This document shows, one piece after another, positions 51,929 to 61,723 of a stretch of DNA of 64,000 nt. Source of the stretch: an uncultured Oscillospiraceae bacterium. GTDB lineage: Bacteria > Bacillota > Clostridia > Oscillospirales > Oscillospiraceae. Every line of letters starts with the position of its first letter. Position 1 is the first letter of the stretch. A program made the translations under genes and the position numbers. The DNA is taken from contig CAKUHU010000003.1 of the NCBI GenBank assembly GCA_934659425.1, positions 62,001 to 126,000 on the forward strand, written 5' to 3'. The notes beneath the pieces are model-generated. The model was given only the letters and a program-made list of their open reading frames with translations. It searched no databases and was not told where the DNA came from.

Positions 51929-53110
51929 ATGGCAAAGCGGCTTTTTACCTCTGAATCAGTGACGGAAGGGCATCCTGACAAGGTGTGCGATCAGATTTCC
52001 GACGCGGTTTTAGATGATATTTTGGCCCACGACCCCACAGCGCATGTGGCCTGTGAAACCTTTACCACCACGGGAATGGTCACGGTCATGGGAGAGATCA
52101 CCACGACCCATTATGTGGACATCCCTGCCATTGTCCGTCGGACGGTGAAGCGTATCGGCTATACGAATCCCAATTACGGTTTTGACTACCGCTCCTGCGC
52201 GGTATTGACCGCCATTGATGAACAATCCCCTGATATCGCGATGGGAGTCAACCAGTCTTATGAGGCACAGAATGGCGATATGGATGCGGCGGATCTGATC
52301 GGCGCCGGAGACCAGGGAATGATGTTCGGCTATGCCTGCGATGAGACGCCGGAGTGTATGCCTGCCCCCATTTCTATGGCCCACCGGCTTGCCAGGAGAT
52401 TGGCCGATGTCCGCAAGAGCGGGGAGTTGAGCTGGCTGCGGCCCGATGGCAAGAGCCAGGTCACGGTGGAATATGACGAAGAGGGAAACGTGCTGCGCTG
52501 TCCTGCTATCGTCATCTCTACGCAGCATGATCCGGAGATTGCATTCAAAAATTTGCGGGAGGCGGTGGTGGAGACCGTCATTAAGCCGGTCATTCCTGCA
52601 CAATATATAGACAAGGATACTCAGTTCTATGTCAACCCCACTGGACGTTTCGTGGTGGGGGGGCCTGTGGGGGATACGGGACTTACCGGCCGGAAGATCA
52701 TTGTAGACACGTACGGCGGCAGTGCGGCCCACGGCGGCGGCTGTTTCTCAGGGAAGGATCCCACCAAGGTGGACCGCTCGGCGGCATATATGGCCCGCTA
52801 TGTAGCCAAAAATATCGTGGCGGCAGGACTTGCCCGGAAATGTCAGATCGAGGTGGCCTATGCCATCGGCGTAGCACATCCGGTCTCTGTTTTGGTGGAT
52901 ACCTACGGAACAGGCACGGTGGATGAGGAGAAGCTGGTCCAGGCGGTGAACCGGGTTTTCGACCTGCGTCCGGCCAAGATCATTGAGGCATTGGACCTGC
53001 GCCGTCCGATTTATGAGCAGACGGCGGCTTACGGGCATTTTGGACGTACCGATGTGGATCTCCCCTGGGAGCATACAGACAAGGTGGAGGCGCTGAAAGC
53101 TGCGTTGTAA
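51929..53110 (+). CDS. metK: S-adenosylmethionine synthase
   Basis: MetK makes SAM from methionine and ATP. The 393-residue protein begins [20 protein letters not shown]. It has the second signature [20 protein letters not shown], the phosphate loop [19 protein letters not shown], and the C-terminal [12 protein letters not shown]. The ATG at 51929 has AAAGG at 9 bases, whereas the ATG at 51920 directly abuts it. It is controlled by the SAM-I riboswitch, giving product feedback. Confidence 0.97.
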   Translation: MAKRLFTSESVTEGHPDKVCDQISDAVLDDILAHDPTAHVACETFTTTGMVTVMGEITTTHYVDIPAIVRRTVKRIGYTNPNYGFDYRSCAVLTAIDEQSPDIAMGVNQSYEAQNGDMDAADLIGAGDQGMMFGYACDETPECMPAPISMAHRLARRLADVRKSGELSWLRPDGKSQVTVEYDEEGNVLRCPAIVISTQHDPEIAFKNLREAVVETVIKPVIPAQYIDKDTQFYVNPTGRFVVGGPVGDTGLTGRKIIVDTYGGSAAHGGGCFSGKDPTKVDRSAAYMARYVAKNIVAAGLARKCQIEVAYAIGVAHPVSVLVDTYGTGTVDEEKLVQAVNRVFDLRPAKIIEALDLRRPIYEQTAAYGHFGRTDVDLPWEHTDKVEALKAAL

Positions 53111-53178
53111 GAGAAAAGATATTTTTGCCCGCGCCCTGGGGAAGCCGGAGAAATTTTGCCGTTTTTTCGCCTCATTGC

Positions 53179-53207
53179 TTGACTTTATATAGTGCGGGTG
53201 CTAATAT
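53179..53207 (+). promoter_or_regulatory. suf operon promoter
   Basis: TTGACT and TAATAT are separated by 17 bases, 64 bases upstream of sufC. No clear regulator site was identified in the AT-rich leader. Confidence 0.7.
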
Positions 53208-53270
53208 AAATTCATATGGGTTTAATAGGAAATGAACCAATCATTGTAATTATATGGACGGAGGGAAAAC

Positions 53271-54017
53271 ATGTCAAAACAGCTTTTGCAGATTGAAAAT
53301 TTATCCGTTGCGGCGGAGGGAAAGGATATTCTTCACGGGGTCGATTTGACCATCGGAAAGGGCGAGACCCATGTCCTGATGGGCCCTAACGGAGCGGGCA
53401 AGTCCACACTGGGCTATGCGATCATGGGCAATCCCAGCTATGAGGTCACCGGCGGAAAGATTCTGTTTTGCGGCAAGGACCTGCTGGAAGAGTCTGTGGA
53501 TCAGCGGGCGCAGAGCGGTATTTTCCTCTCCTTCCAGAATCCTCTGGAGGTGCCGGGAATCTCTTTGGCCAACTTTATCCGCAGTGCGCTGGAGCAGCGC
53601 ACTGGAAAGCGGATTCGTCCCTGGGATTTCCGGAAGGACCTGGAAAAGGCGATGGAAGTGCTGCAGATGGATGTGGCCTATGCAGACCGAGACCTGAATG
53701 TGGCTTTCTCCGGCGGCGAGAAGAAAAAGGCGGAGATTCTGCAGCTTTTGATGCTGAAGCCCACCCTGGCGATCTTGGATGAGACGGATTCCGGATTGGA
53801 TGTAGACGCGGTCCGTACTGTCTCCCGGGGCGTGGAGGAGTATCAGAAGGACAAGAAGGGGGCTTTGCTCATCATTACGCACAGCACGAAGATTTTGGAG
53901 TCGCTGTCGGTGGACCGTACGCACGTGTTGGTGGATGGCAAAATGGTCACCTCTGGAGACCGGTCCCTGGTGGATGAGATCAACGCCAATGGATTTGAGC
54001 GCTTCCTGAACGCGTAA
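53271..54017 (+). CDS. sufC: Fe-S cluster assembly ATPase SufC
   Basis: SufC is the ABC-type ATPase of the SufBCD scaffold. The 248-residue protein has Walker A GPNGAGKSTLGYAIMG, the Q-loop in FLSFQNPLEVPGIS, the signature FSGGEKKKAEILQ and Walker B LAILDETDSGLDVDA. It is the first gene of sufCBDSU, behind a GGAGG ribosome site. Confidence 0.97.
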   Translation: MSKQLLQIENLSVAAEGKDILHGVDLTIGKGETHVLMGPNGAGKSTLGYAIMGNPSYEVTGGKILFCGKDLLEESVDQRAQSGIFLSFQNPLEVPGISLANFIRSALEQRTGKRIRPWDFRKDLEKAMEVLQMDVAYADRDLNVAFSGGEKKKAEILQLLMLKPTLAILDETDSGLDVDAVRTVSRGVEEYQKDKKGALLIITHSTKILESLSVDRTHVLVDGKMVTSGDRSLVDEINANGFERFLNA

Positions 54018-54027
54018 GGAGGATCCC

Positions 54028-55434
54028 ATGAAAGAAAAAACGCAGGTTGATGATATCAACAGAAGTATTTATGACTTCCGAAATGAGGACAAGGATGCCT
54101 TTCGGCTTCAGGAGGGTTTGACTCCTGCCATTGTGGAGCAGATCTCGAAGGAGAAAAAGGATCCTCCCTGGATGCAGACATTCCGTCTGCAATCGTTGCA
54201 GATCTATAACGAACTGACCATGCCGGACTGGGGCCCGTCTATCGAGGGGCTCAATATGGATCAGATCGTGACCTATGTGCGTCCCAACACCAAGATGAAG
54301 GGCACATGGGAAGAGGTGCCCGAGGAGATCAAGGACACCTTTGAGAAGCTCGGAATTCCCCAGGCGGAGCGGAAGTCCCTGGCCGGTGTGGGAGCCCAGT
54401 ATGACTCCGAACTGGTGTACCACAATGTCCGGGCAGAAGTGGCCGCCAAGGGCGTGGTCTATACAGATATGGAGAGTGCCCTGACCGGTCCCTATGAGGA
54501 GATGGTACGCAAGCATTTTATGAAGCTGGTACCGCCAAGAGACCACAAATTTGCGGCGCTGCACGGCGCAGTATGGTCAGGCGGTTCTTTTGTCTACGTG
54601 CCCCCCGGAGTCTCCGTGGAAATCCCGCTGCAGTCTTATTTCCGCCTGAACGCCCCGGGAGCGGGACAGTTTGAACACACACTGATCATTGTGGACGAAG
54701 GAGCCGACCTCCACTTCATTGAGGGCTGCTCGGCCCCCAAGTACAATGTGGCCAATCTGCATGCGGGCTGTGTGGAACTCTTTGTCAGAAAGAATGCCCG
54801 TCTCCGCTATTCCACCATTGAAAACTGGTCTAAGAATATGTATAATTTGAATACGAAACGGGCCCTGGTGGAAGAAGGCGGCGTCATGGAGTGGGTATCC
54901 GGCTCCTTTGGCTCTCATATCTCCTACCTGTATCCCACGACGATTTTGAATGGAGATGGCGCCCGGACAGAGTTCACAGGTATCACTTTTGCCGGTAAGG
55001 GGCAAAATCTGGATACCGGTGCCAAGGTGGTGCACAATGCGCCCCATACCTCCTCCTATATGAATACCCGGTCCATCTGCAAGGATGGCGGTATCAGCAC
55101 TTTCCGGAGCGCGGTGACCATCATGAACGGCGCCAAGGAAAGCAAGTCGGCCGTATCCTGCGAGTCTCTGATGCTGGATAGCCTCTCCAGGTCTGATACG
55201 ATCCCGGCTATGGATATCCGCACCCAGGAGGCGGATGTGGGCCATGAGGCGAAGATCGGCAAGATCAGCGATGAGGCGATCTTCTACCTGATGTCCCGGG
55301 GGATCCCCGAAGAGGAGGCCAAGGCACTGATTGTCAGCGGCTTTGCGGACAATGTGTCAAAGGAGCTCCCGTTGGAATACGCGGTGGAGATGAACAACCT
55401 GATCCGCCTTGAGATGAAAGGCAGTATTGGTTAA
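54028..55434 (+). CDS. sufB: Fe-S cluster assembly protein SufB
   Basis: SufB is the main scaffold of the SufBCD complex. The 468-residue protein has the family pattern VYTDMESALTGPYEEMVRKH, FVYVPPGVSVEIPLQSYF, and the conserved C-terminal cysteine region AVSCESLMLDSLSRSDTIPA with GHEAKIGKISDEAIFYLMSR. It starts 10 bases after sufC with GGAGG. Confidence 0.97.
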   Translation: MKEKTQVDDINRSIYDFRNEDKDAFRLQEGLTPAIVEQISKEKKDPPWMQTFRLQSLQIYNELTMPDWGPSIEGLNMDQIVTYVRPNTKMKGTWEEVPEEIKDTFEKLGIPQAERKSLAGVGAQYDSELVYHNVRAEVAAKGVVYTDMESALTGPYEEMVRKHFMKLVPPRDHKFAALHGAVWSGGSFVYVPPGVSVEIPLQSYFRLNAPGAGQFEHTLIIVDEGADLHFIEGCSAPKYNVANLHAGCVELFVRKNARLRYSTIENWSKNMYNLNTKRALVEEGGVMEWVSGSFGSHISYLYPTTILNGDGARTEFTGITFAGKGQNLDTGAKVVHNAPHTSSYMNTRSICKDGGISTFRSAVTIMNGAKESKSAVSCESLMLDSLSRSDTIPAMDIRTQEADVGHEAKIGKISDEAIFYLMSRGIPEEEAKALIVSGFADNVSKELPLEYAVEMNNLIRLEMKGSIG

Positions 55435-55443
55435 AGGAGGGGA

Positions 55444-56529
55444 ATGAAGATGAGTCAAACTGTTGATATGAAAGTGAATCCATTGCCCGCCCGGACTTGG
55501 AATCATCTCAAAATGAATGAGGCGGTGCTGAAAGGGATCCACGTAGAAGGGGAAGGAAACCTCTCCGCCCAGCTGCCGGATGGGATTCAGAGCTCGGAGA
55601 AAGAGATCGAGGCGTTGCAGGGCCTTGCTACCGGTATGGGACCGGATATGAGCAAGCTGTTAGAGACGATTCCCGTCAAAAATCTGACCTGTCCCGCGGG
55701 CAAAAAGGATATGGAGCCTGCCCGTCTGCGCTTTGACTATCCCGCGGGCGGCTGTGCGTTCAATCGAATCGATCTGCATGCGGAAGAGGGCGGCGAGCTC
55801 ACCGTGGTGATGGATTTTGCCTCGGAGAGCGGTAAGGACGAAGTGAAAAGCCTTGCAGGGCTTCAGACAAAGGTCCATGTGGAGAAGGATGCCGTGGTGC
55901 GCCTGGTGCAGATCCAGCGCCTTGAGGGAGACTTCACCTTCCTCAACGACATCGGTGGGCTGTGCGATGAGGGAGGCCGGCTGGAGGTGATACAGCTGCT
56001 CCTGAAAGGCCAGGACACGTATCAGGGCTGCCAGGCGAATCTGGTGGGCAGAGAGAGTGCCCTCAAGATGGATGTGGGTTATCTGGTCCAAAAGACTGAG
56101 AAATTGGATATGAACTATGTGGCCGAGCATATAGGGAAAGAGTCGAAGAGTGAGATCATTGCGTCCGGTGTTTTGCGCGGGAATGGGTTTAAGATTTTGC
56201 GGGAGACCATTGACTTTAAGTCGGGCGCTGCCGGGGCCGAGGGCGAGGAGAAGGATGACGCCCTTTTGCTGGATGACGAGGTGATCAACCAGACGATCCC
56301 CCTGATCCTGTGTACGGAAGAGGATGTCCAGGGAAGCCACGGAGCCACCATTGGAAAGTTGAGCGAGGATCTCCTGTTTTACTTGGAGTCCCGGGGGATC
56401 TGCAAAAAGGAAATTTATGAGATGATGGCCCAAGCGAGACTGCATGCGGTGTGCAACAAGATCCCCGATGAAAAGACCAGGGAATGGGTAAGTGAATACT
56501 TGGAGGGAGGACAGTTAAATGAATATTGA
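55444..56529 (+). CDS. sufD: Fe-S cluster assembly protein SufD
   Basis: SufD is the SufB paralogue of the scaffold. The 361-residue protein shows the SufBD beta-helix core with ILCTEEDVQGSHGATIGKLS, the metal or cluster histidine region, and FYLESRGICKKEIYEMMAQA. A second in-frame ATG 6 bases on (55450) is an equally good start given the AAAGGAGGGG ribosome site. Its end overlaps sufS by 11 bases. Confidence 0.93.
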   Translation: MKMSQTVDMKVNPLPARTWNHLKMNEAVLKGIHVEGEGNLSAQLPDGIQSSEKEIEALQGLATGMGPDMSKLLETIPVKNLTCPAGKKDMEPARLRFDYPAGGCAFNRIDLHAEEGGELTVVMDFASESGKDEVKSLAGLQTKVHVEKDAVVRLVQIQRLEGDFTFLNDIGGLCDEGGRLEVIQLLLKGQDTYQGCQANLVGRESALKMDVGYLVQKTEKLDMNYVAEHIGKESKSEIIASGVLRGNGFKILRETIDFKSGAAGAEGEEKDDALLLDDEVINQTIPLILCTEEDVQGSHGATIGKLSEDLLFYLESRGICKKEIYEMMAQARLHAVCNKIPDEKTREWVSEYLEGGQLNEY

Positions 56530-57736
56530 GGCGATCCGCAAGGATTTCCCGATTTTTCAAAACCGAAATGTGATCTATCTGGACAGCGCGGCCACCTCCC
56601 AGAAACCGGCGTGCGTACTGCAGGCGGAGCAGGAATTTTACAGCAGAAACAACGCCAATCCACTCCGGGGTCTCTATGAGCTGAGCGAAGCGGCCACAGA
56701 GGAGTACGAGTCTGCCCGCCGTACGGTGCAGAAATTCCTCCATGCCAAAAGTTCGGCGGAGATCATTTTTACCAGAAATGCAACAGAGAGCCTGAATTTG
56801 GTGGCATACAGCCTGAGTGCCAGCATTCTGAAGCCGGGCGATGAGATTGTGGTCAGCATTATGGAGCACCACAGCAATCTGCTCCCCTGGCAGCAGGCGG
56901 CCCAACGGACCGGTGCCAGTCTGAAGTTCTTAGAGTGCGATCAGACGGGGACCATTACGCTGGAGGATTTGGCGGCCCTGTTGACAGATCGGACGAAGAT
57001 CGTGGCAGTCACACAAACCTCCAATGCGCTGGGCAGGACCAATGATATCAAGGCGTTTGCAAAGCTCTGCCATGAAAAGGGGATTCTGATCGTGGCTGAC
57101 GGCGCGCAGAGCGTGCCCCACATGCCTGTAGATGTGGTAGACCTGGATGTGGATTTCCTGTCATTTTCCGGCCACAAAATGCTGGGCCCCATGGGAATCG
57201 GTGTCCTTTACGGCAAGAAGGAGTTGCTGGAGAAGATGCCCCCCTTCCTGACCGGAGGCGAGATGATCGAATCTGTCACACGGACAGGGGCCGTATATGC
57301 TGAGGTTCCCCACAAATTTGAGGCGGGAACGGTCAACGGCGGCGGCGCCGTCGGTTTGGCAGAGGCGATCCGTTATCTGGATGGAATCGGTTTTGCAGAG
57401 ATTCAGAGCCGGGAGGAAGCGCTGACAACCCTGGCAATAGAGAAGATGAAAAAGCTTCCGGGCATCCACATTTTAGGCTCCGATGATCCGACGCAGCACC
57501 ATGGGATTATTTCCTTTACTGTTGATGATGTGCATCCCCATGATGTGGCCACCATTCTGGACGCGGACCATATTGCCGTCCGAGCGGGCCACCACTGTGC
57601 CCAGCCGCTTCTGCAGTATTTGAAGACGCCCTCCACCACCCGGGCGAGCATTGCTTTTTACAATACCGAGGAGGAAATCTGCCGGTTTGTTGAATGCCTT
57701 GGACAGGTGAGGGGGAAAATGGGATATGGGAAATAA
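56519..57736 (+). CDS. sufS: Cysteine desulfurase SufS
   Basis: SufS takes sulfur from cysteine using PLP. The 405-residue group II enzyme has YLDSAATSQKP, SIMEHHSNLLPWQ, the PLP lysine in LSFSGHKMLGPMGIGVLYG, and the active cysteine in AVRAGHHCAQPLLQY. It overlaps both sufD and sufU, so translation is coupled. Confidence 0.97.
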   Translation: MNIEAIRKDFPIFQNRNVIYLDSAATSQKPACVLQAEQEFYSRNNANPLRGLYELSEAATEEYESARRTVQKFLHAKSSAEIIFTRNATESLNLVAYSLSASILKPGDEIVVSIMEHHSNLLPWQQAAQRTGASLKFLECDQTGTITLEDLAALLTDRTKIVAVTQTSNALGRTNDIKAFAKLCHEKGILIVADGAQSVPHMPVDVVDLDVDFLSFSGHKMLGPMGIGVLYGKKELLEKMPPFLTGGEMIESVTRTGAVYAEVPHKFEAGTVNGGGAVGLAEAIRYLDGIGFAEIQSREEALTTLAIEKMKKLPGIHILGSDDPTQHHGIISFTVDDVHPHDVATILDADHIAVRAGHHCAQPLLQYLKTPSTTRASIAFYNTEEEICRFVECLGQVRGKMGYGK

Positions 57737-58157
57737 GACTTTTTACAATGAAGTTTTAACAGACCACAATCTCCATCCAGGACACAAGCATGAGCTGGAA
57801 GAGGCGAACATGGCGCTGGAGGGAGTTAACCCGAGCTGCGGGGATGACATTTGGCTGAAGCTCCAAATGAAGGATGGAGTTATTGTTTCCGGCGCCTTTC
57901 AAGGGGACGGCTGTGCCATCTCCCAGGCCTCTGCGGATATGATGTTGGATCTGGTGGTTGGAAAAACCAAAGAGGAGGCATTGCAACTGGCGGATGTGTT
58001 TCTTCGCATGATCCAGGGCGAGATTTCCGGAGAGGAACTGGATCAGCTGGAAGAGGCGTCCATTCTACAGGACATTGCCCATATGCCGGCCCGGGTCAAG
58101 TGTGCGGTTTTGGCTTGGCACACCATGGAAGAAATGTTAAAAGCAGAACAGGGATAA
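57726..58157 (+). CDS. sufU: Zinc-dependent sulfur transfer protein SufU
   Basis: SufU accepts persulfide from SufS and passes it to SufBCD. The 143-residue protein has the three conserved cysteines in NPSCGDDIWL, GDGCAISQASADMM and ARVKCAVLAWHTM, plus the zinc aspartate (GDD). It overlaps sufS by 11 bases and is followed by a terminator. Confidence 0.95.
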   Translation: MGNKTFYNEVLTDHNLHPGHKHELEEANMALEGVNPSCGDDIWLKLQMKDGVIVSGAFQGDGCAISQASADMMLDLVVGKTKEEALQLADVFLRMIQGEISGEELDQLEEASILQDIAHMPARVKCAVLAWHTMEEMLKAEQG

Positions 58158-58173
58158 TGCGCAAGATGCTCTG

Positions 58174-58204
58174 GCGGCGGCTTAGGGATAAGCCGCCGCT
58201 TTTG
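58174..58204 (+). terminator. suf operon terminator
   Basis: An 11-bp stem (gcggcggctta) with a short loop is followed by TTTTG. Confidence 0.8.
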
Positions 58205-58287
58205 ATTTGCACGGGTATTTATGAACCGGGTTGATTTCTGGACGGCTTTCCTGTAAAATGGAGTCATCTGAAAAGGAGGGACTCCTG

Positions 58288-59406
58288 ATGAAAGTACTTT
58301 ATCTGCTCAACTATGCCGGGAAGGCGGGGACGGAGCGGTATGTGGAGACCTTAGTGAAATATCTCTCGGCCGATGGCCGGGTAGAGCCCTATTTTGCCTA
58401 TAATGAGGGCGGACTTTTGGTGGAGCGGCTGGAAGCCATGGGTGTGCCCACACGCCAGCTCACCATGTCCAGTCGTTTTGACCATAAGGCGGCCAAAGCT
58501 TTGGCTAAGCTGTGCCAGGAGTGGGACATCGACCTCATCCACTGCCACTATCTTCGGGAAAACTACATTGCCATGTTGGCCAAGCGGTATTGCCGAGGGC
58601 TCCGGGTGGTCTATACCAACCACTTCATCCTGCCCAATGACGCCGTGACCCGGCTGACCAACCGCTTGCTGGATAAGAAGCAGGATCAGATGATCGCCGT
58701 CTGCAACCGGGGGCGGGAGCAGTTGATGGCCAACGGCTGGGATGGGGAGCATATCCAGGTCATTTTCAACAGTGTGGATCCAGAGGCCTGGGCGGGAGAG
58801 CGGAGCGATTCCACGCTCCGGACAGAGCTGGGGCTTCCAGAGGACCGGTTTGTCATGCTCTGTGCCTCCCGCTTTGCTGAGGACAAGGGACATACCTATC
58901 TCATCAACTCCATCAAACGCCTCACAGAACTGTCTGCGGTGCCCTTTACTCTGGTGCTGGCGGGAGACGGCCCGCTGCTGGAGCCGGCCAAGGAGCAGGT
59001 AAAAGCCCTTGGACTGACGGAGGAGCAGGTGAGATTCATCGGCTTCCGAAAAGACATCAAAAATCTCTATAAGGGGTCTGACCTCTACGTGAACGCTTCC
59101 CAGCACGAGGCTTTGAGCTTCCTCATTATCGAGGCCATGGCCGCCGGGCTTCCGGTGATTGCCACCGACATGGGAGGCAATTCGGACATTGTCAACGATG
59201 ACACCGGCTGCGGCCTCTTGGTGGAGTATGACAATCCGGACTCCATGGCAGGAGCCATGAAGGTGATGATGGAGGAACCGGACTTTTTGGCCCAATGCCG
59301 GGAGGGGGCCAAGCGGACGGTTCAGGAACGGTTTGAAATCCACAAAATGATAGACCTGACCTTCCAGGTCTATGAAAAGGCCGCAGGGCTGAGTCTGGAG
59401 CGTTAA
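58288..59406 (+). CDS. Glycosyltransferase family 4 protein
   Basis: The 372-residue GT-B enzyme has the N-terminal MKVLYLLNYAGKAGTERYVE and the C-terminal nucleotide-sugar motifs RFAEDKGHTYLINSIKRL, ASQHEALSFLIIEAMAAGLP and MGGNSDIVNDDTGCGLLVEY. It probably adds a sugar to a lipid-linked or surface polymer. AAAAGGAGG precedes the ATG at 58288. It is 5 bases upstream of the O-antigen ligase gene, which supports a surface polysaccharide role. Confidence 0.9.
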   Translation: MKVLYLLNYAGKAGTERYVETLVKYLSADGRVEPYFAYNEGGLLVERLEAMGVPTRQLTMSSRFDHKAAKALAKLCQEWDIDLIHCHYLRENYIAMLAKRYCRGLRVVYTNHFILPNDAVTRLTNRLLDKKQDQMIAVCNRGREQLMANGWDGEHIQVIFNSVDPEAWAGERSDSTLRTELGLPEDRFVMLCASRFAEDKGHTYLINSIKRLTELSAVPFTLVLAGDGPLLEPAKEQVKALGLTEEQVRFIGFRKDIKNLYKGSDLYVNASQHEALSFLIIEAMAAGLPVIATDMGGNSDIVNDDTGCGLLVEYDNPDSMAGAMKVMMEEPDFLAQCREGAKRTVQERFEIHKMIDLTFQVYEKAAGLSLER

Positions 59407-59411
59407 AGCAT

Positions 59412-60950
59412 ATGGTTGTCATTCAAAGCAGTTTGATCTGCCGCTTTCTGATATCGATTTGGGGCGTGCTGCTGAACGCTTGGGAGGACAGCACGGTGGG
59501 CCGCGGCTTGCGGGCCTTTGGACGGGCGGTGGCCTGTGCAGTCCGTGGGAGCGCCCTGTGCCGGTTTTTCTGGCGGGAAGGGACACTTCCCAAGCACTGG
59601 CCGGACAGCCTGACTTGCCGGCTCCTCACGGCGATTTTGAATATCCCCTGTGTGATCTGTCAATGGATCTACCGGTTGGGGAAAGCGGTGTGGGATGGTA
59701 GCCTCTTTTTCAGGGGCCTTTCCGTTGCTGCGGGGGCGCCTTTCCTGCTGCTGGGGCTCTTTGTCATGGCCATGCTCATCGTGCCCCATGACAGCTGGGA
59801 TAACCGCTGGGCCCTTATGGGAGCGGTAATCCTTTTCTGCCTCTTTGCCTTGGGCAGCGCTGCCCATCCCAGGAACCGGCTGGAGGTGGAGGAGCTGGGC
59901 CCCTATCTTACCCTTTTTATGGCCTTTGTATGCTATGCCTTTTTGTCCTCTCTGTCTTGGAGCTTGTCCCTCCGGTTCGTGGGCTTTTACCTGGCGGCCT
60001 TCCTCTTCTGCCTGCTGGCAGTCAGCGCCGTGCGGAGCTATGACCAGCTTCAGCTTTTGGTGGTGCTGGCGGTGGCCGGATTGACTATAGCGTCTCTCTA
60101 TGGCTGCTACCAGGGGATCATCGGTGTGCCGGTGGTGGCCAACCAGCAGGACATGGCGCTCAACGCGGGGATGCCGGGGCGGGTGTACTCTTTCTTCGAT
60201 AACCCCAACAACTTTGCCGAGCTGCTGGTGATGTTCACGCCGCTGAACTATGCCCTCATTCTCAACGCCAAGACCTGGCGGGGAAAGCTGGCGGCCCTCT
60301 TTTCCCTCGGCATATGTGTTGCGGCGCTGGGCCTGACTCTTTCCCGTTCCGGCTGGCTGGGCTTTGTCCTGGCCACGGCGGTGTTTGTGGCATTCTGGAA
60401 CTGGAAGCTCCTGCCCCTCTTCCTGGTGCTGGGGGTCTGCTGTATCCCCTTCCTGCCGCAGACGATCTATAACCGCATTTTGACCATCGGCAATATGAAG
60501 GACTCCTCCACCAGCTACCGTTTTGCCATCTATAAGGCCAGCGGGGTATTGATGAAGGACTACTGGTTTCGGGGCGTGGGCCTGGGCAGCGACATTTTGA
60601 CCCAGACGTTTAAGGGTTATCCCCCCATGTTTGACGGGAATTTCCCCATCCACACCCACAATAACTATCTTCAGGTGTGGGCAGAGATGGGCCTCTTTGC
60701 CGGGTTCAACTTCCTCTTCATGCTCTTCCACCAGGTGAAGGCATCGGTGAAGGCCTATATAGTCGGCACAGACCGGCGGGTAAAGAACTTGCTGGCTGCG
60801 GCCACGGCGGGGTTTTGCGGTATCCTCCTCATCTCGGTGGCGGAGTATACTTGGTTTTATGGCCGGAATATGTTTCTTTATTTTTTCCTCTTTGGCCTCA
60901 TCGCCGCCTGTATCAAGCTGGCGCGGCGCAGCACGAAACGCCAGGCATGA
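59412..60950 (+). CDS. O-antigen ligase family membrane protein
   Basis: The 512-residue protein has about eleven membrane helices and the Wzy_C/WaaL signature: LTLSRSGWLGFVLATAVFVA (Arg in the SRS/R motif) and HTHNNYLQVWAEMGLFAGFN in the large loop (catalytic-type HxxY). A PNNFAELLVMFTPLNYALIL segment precedes it. It likely ligates or polymerises a glycan onto a lipid or protein carrier, acting with the upstream glycosyltransferase. Confidence 0.9.
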   Translation: MVVIQSSLICRFLISIWGVLLNAWEDSTVGRGLRAFGRAVACAVRGSALCRFFWREGTLPKHWPDSLTCRLLTAILNIPCVICQWIYRLGKAVWDGSLFFRGLSVAAGAPFLLLGLFVMAMLIVPHDSWDNRWALMGAVILFCLFALGSAAHPRNRLEVEELGPYLTLFMAFVCYAFLSSLSWSLSLRFVGFYLAAFLFCLLAVSAVRSYDQLQLLVVLAVAGLTIASLYGCYQGIIGVPVVANQQDMALNAGMPGRVYSFFDNPNNFAELLVMFTPLNYALILNAKTWRGKLAALFSLGICVAALGLTLSRSGWLGFVLATAVFVAFWNWKLLPLFLVLGVCCIPFLPQTIYNRILTIGNMKDSSTSYRFAIYKASGVLMKDYWFRGVGLGSDILTQTFKGYPPMFDGNFPIHTHNNYLQVWAEMGLFAGFNFLFMLFHQVKASVKAYIVGTDRRVKNLLAAATAGFCGILLISVAEYTWFYGRNMFLYFFLFGLIAACIKLARRSTKRQA

Positions 60951-60989
60951 CCCCGCTCCCCGCCGCATATGCTGGCAGGGGGGATGGGA

Positions 60990-61628
60990 ATGAGAAAGAC
61001 CAAGACCGCCGCCCGGGTCCGGGCGGCGGCTTTTTTGTTGATGATGGGCTGTCTGCTTCCCCAGCTTTTGCCCCATGGAAGACCGGCGGTGCCTGACAAG
61101 GTGGAGATCCTTTTGGCAGTGACGCTGCGGGGAGAGACCGACCCGGGCCGGATCGCCTTTGTCCGTACCGCCTGCACTCTGGTGGGTCAGGTGGGCTATT
61201 TTTGGGGCGGCAAATCCCGTGCCCTGGGGTGGGATCCCCTGTGGGGCTGGCCGCGGCGGGTCACCGCGGCCGGGAGTGGCACAACAGGGAAGATCCGCCC
61301 CTATGGGCTGGACTGTTCCGGGCTTGTTTCCTGGGCGGCGGCTGCGGCGTCAGGGGACAAGGCTGCTTACGACGGAATCGGAGAGGGGGCACGGGCCCAA
61401 TATGCCCTCTGCCATCCGGCGGAAGCTCCCCGGCCCGGCGATCTGGCCTTTTTTCCGGATCTGTCTCATGTGGGGATCGTCCTGGGAGAGGATCAAGAGG
61501 GAACGGTATGGGTGGTCCACTGCTCGGCCACCTTGGGGGGCGTGGTGGTGACAGCGTCTTCTGTGGGATTTACCCTCTATGGAAGCCCGCCGGCGTTTTT
61601 GGGAGTTCCGATTGGTGACGCCGTCTGA
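60990..61628 (+). CDS. NlpC/P60-family cell wall hydrolase
   Basis: The 212-residue protein has a basic N-terminus and a hydrophobic signal (about residues 9-28, AAFLLMMGCLLPQLL). A C40 peptidase domain follows, with the catalytic cysteine in GLDCSGLVSWAAAAA, histidine in LSHVGIVLG and the third residue in VVHCSATL. It should cleave peptidoglycan stems. Start choice between 60984 and 60990 is uncertain; 60990 has the G-run at 6 bases. A terminator-like hairpin lies inside the signal-peptide codons. Confidence 0.85.
   Translation: MRKTKTAARVRAAAFLLMMGCLLPQLLPHGRPAVPDKVEILLAVTLRGETDPGRIAFVRTACTLVGQVGYFWGGKSRALGWDPLWGWPRRVTAAGSGTTGKIRPYGLDCSGLVSWAAAAASGDKAAYDGIGEGARAQYALCHPAEAPRPGDLAFFPDLSHVGIVLGEDQEGTVWVVHCSATLGGVVVTASSVGFTLYGSPPAFLGVPIGDAV
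61006..61036 (+). terminator. Terminator-like hairpin inside the NlpC/P60 coding start
   Basis: The arms ccgccgcccgg and ccgggcggcgg are perfect, 2 bases apart, and are followed by CTTTTTTGTT. It lies 55 bases after the O-antigen ligase stop but within codons 6-16 of the NlpC/P60 gene. Confidence 0.7.
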
Positions 61629-61723
61629 GGGGAAACGGCAAAAATATCAAGCAATGACAGCAAGTAAAATCAAGCGGCATTTCTCCGAGTGCTTTATGAT
61701 AGACACACAGCAGTTGAGACGGG

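Noticed and set aside
59403..61076. 557-codon minus-strand open frame opposite the O-antigen ligase gene
   Set aside because: The sense strand encodes a clear eleven-helix protein. The antisense product is His/Gln/Lys/Pro-rich without domains and has no ribosome site.
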